Shown here piece after piece: positions 5,966-6,589 of a DNA stretch of 6,589 bases. The notes beneath the pieces are model-generated. The model was not told where the DNA came from. It did not search any database and saw only the letters and a list, made by a program, of their open reading frames with translations. The position numbers were made by a program, and so were the translations under genes. Location of the stretch: positions 1 through 6,589 of the forward strand of contig CAMICF010000172.1 of assembly GCA_946222495.1 (NCBI GenBank), written 5' to 3'. Each line of letters begins with the position of its first letter. Within the stretch, counting starts at the first letter, position 1. This DNA is from an uncultured Janibacter sp. (lineage in GTDB: Bacteria > Actinomycetota > Actinomycetes > Actinomycetales > Dermatophilaceae).

Positions 5966-6024
5966 GAGGGTCCCCTGGTGCATTGCGTGGCGGATTCCGC
6001 CATCGATTGCACCAGGAGACCCTC
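5966..6024. terminator. Long imperfect hairpin in the convergent gap; bidirectional terminator or palindromic element
   Basis: The 17-base arms GAGGGTCCCCTGGTGCA (5966-5982) and TGCACCAGGAGACCCTC (6008-6024) are inverted repeats with one mismatch (C5973 against A6017). Inside is a second perfect stem, TGGCGG (5988-5993) and CCGCCA (5997-6002), with a 3-nt loop. The element starts 12 nt after the regulator stop and lies between converging genes, as expected of a bidirectional terminator. No U-tract flanks it and it is longer than needed, so a MITE-like repeat or a remnant insertion-sequence end is an alternative. Confidence 0.6.
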
Positions 6025-6096
6025 GAATGCACGCATGCCGGCCACACCGCGGATGGGTGTGTGTTGACACCTCAGCCACCGCCCCCAAAGGGCTTC
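6025..6096. other. Remainder of the convergent gap, no gene supported
   Basis: A plus-strand ATG at 6027 follows an AGGAG (6014-6018) with 8 nt spacing, giving a 64-codon frame that runs into the antisense of the DUF5701 gene and resembles nothing I know. On the minus strand just after the DUF5701 stop, GCCC-TTTGG-GGGC could form a short weak hairpin. I see no other structure here. Confidence 0.4.
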
Positions 6097-6589
6097 TCAG
6101 CCGGTGTGACGGGCGTCGGCCGAGGCGAACCCGAGCCAGGTGTGGCGGTTGCCGGCCCAGCACCAGCCGACCTTGGGGGCGGCCTTGCGCTCCGTGCCGT
6201 CGCGGCCGGTGCCGTTGCTGATCCACAGGGCCGGTGTTCGCGAGTCGAGTCCACCGCGAGCCTTCGGTTTGCGCGAGCCGATCGTCATGAAGCACCGACC
6301 CCGCTCGAGCTGCTCCGGTTGCTGCAGCAGTCAGCTGATCCCCTCGCTCACGGTGAGCGGCACGCGCCCGCGCTCGCGGATCGCCGGGAGCGCCTCTGCG
6401 GGTGACCAGTTCAGCATCTCGTCACCGCGCTCGACGTCGCTGATCCACCACAGCGGGGCGTCCGGGGGCTCGTTCCCGTCGATGGGGACGAAGTCGGCGA
6501 GGTCGGTCATGTCCTCGACGACGAAGCCCGGCTTGCCGGCGTGCCGGAGCAGGGGCGCGAGGTCCGCGGCCGGGACGAGCGAAGGGGAG
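6097..6589 (-). pseudogene. DUF5701 family protein, C-terminal part, interrupted by an in-frame TGA (partial)
   Basis: The frame enters from the right edge and ends at TGA 6097-6099. Family features include L-V-P-A-A-D-L-A-P-L-L near the edge, then D-V-E-R-G-D-E-M, the P-L-T-V-S-E-G-I-S segment, R-C-F-M-T-I-G-S-R, P-A-L-W-I-S-N and V-G-W-C-W-A-G-N-R-H-T-W-L-G-F-A-S-A. These match, from memory, an actinobacterial family of about 200 residues of unknown function. A TGA at 6331-6333 falls between E-G-I-S and L-L-Q-Q-P-E with perfect frame continuity and homology-like sequence on both sides. A single G-to-A change from TGG (Trp) would explain it. As read, the product loses its last 77 residues (about 78 positions counting the stop codon), including the most conserved Trp/Cys-rich block. 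It could be a young pseudogene or a base-call error. It is convergent with the MerR gene. Confidence 0.75.

Noticed and set aside
6027..6221. Small plus-strand gene or transposase 5' end after the hairpin
   Set aside because: It has a fair ribosome site, but the frame is Arg/Cys-rich, overlaps the DUF5701 gene and resembles no transposase I can recognise.
5126..6295. 389-codon minus-strand open frame across the MerR gene
   Set aside because: It is Leu/Val/Arg-rich antisense of the MerR gene and has no domain-like pattern; it also crosses the hairpin.
6331..6333. Selenocysteine codon in the DUF5701 gene
   Set aside because: No known selenoprotein in this family and no convincing SECIS-like hairpin right after the TGA; a Trp-to-stop change is simpler.

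Overview
This is a GC-rich window (roughly 70% by eye) with the codon use and leaderless-style start sites of an actinobacterium. Families such as DUF5701 and TipA-type MerR regulators fit the Actinomycetota. An Intrasporangiaceae-like (Micrococcales) host is a guess from general resemblance only.

Layout. Positions 1-31 may hold the last codons of a plus-strand gene. Positions 37-149 hold a four-copy tandem repeat with palindromic cores (CCTTAAGG). A minus-strand cluster then reads from right to left: a phytanoyl-CoA dioxygenase (PhyH) family Fe(II)/2-oxoglutarate oxygenase (1871-3046), an SDR dehydrogenase (1166-1871) and a Gfo/Idh/MocA, IolG-like dehydrogenase (139-1164). The junctions are a TGATG overlap and a 1-nt gap, so this is a tight operon. 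The SDR gene is broken: its N-terminal Rossmann motif and its catalytic half lie in different frames, and about 25 residues between them appear to be missing. An intact version of the cluster would plausibly hydroxylate an unidentified small substrate and then oxidise it in NAD(P)-dependent steps.

Upstream on the same strand is a second two-gene unit: a small four-helix membrane protein (4613-5029) overlapping by 10 nt a Tat-exported, probably lipid-anchored multicopper oxidase (3126-4622). Divergent from it is a TipA-type MerR regulator (5156-5953). Its promoter carries a perfect 7-bp inverted repeat (CCTCACG/CGTGAGG) just inside a -35 element, which is the usual autoregulatory MerR architecture. 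Both divergent genes look leaderless.

Right of the regulator is a long hairpin (5966-6024) in the convergent gap. Beyond it is the C-terminal part of a DUF5701 gene on the minus strand (6097 to beyond the window edge), interrupted by one in-frame TGA. Two genes in 6.6 kb therefore carry apparent inactivating lesions. I see no RNA genes, CRISPR array or recognisable transposase. No clearly novel defence or mobile system is evident. The most unusual items are the palindromic repeat array that supplies the stop codon of the dehydrogenase, the uncharacterised oxygenase/dehydrogenase operon, and a membrane protein-multicopper oxidase pair opposite a TipA-type rather than a metal-type MerR regulator.
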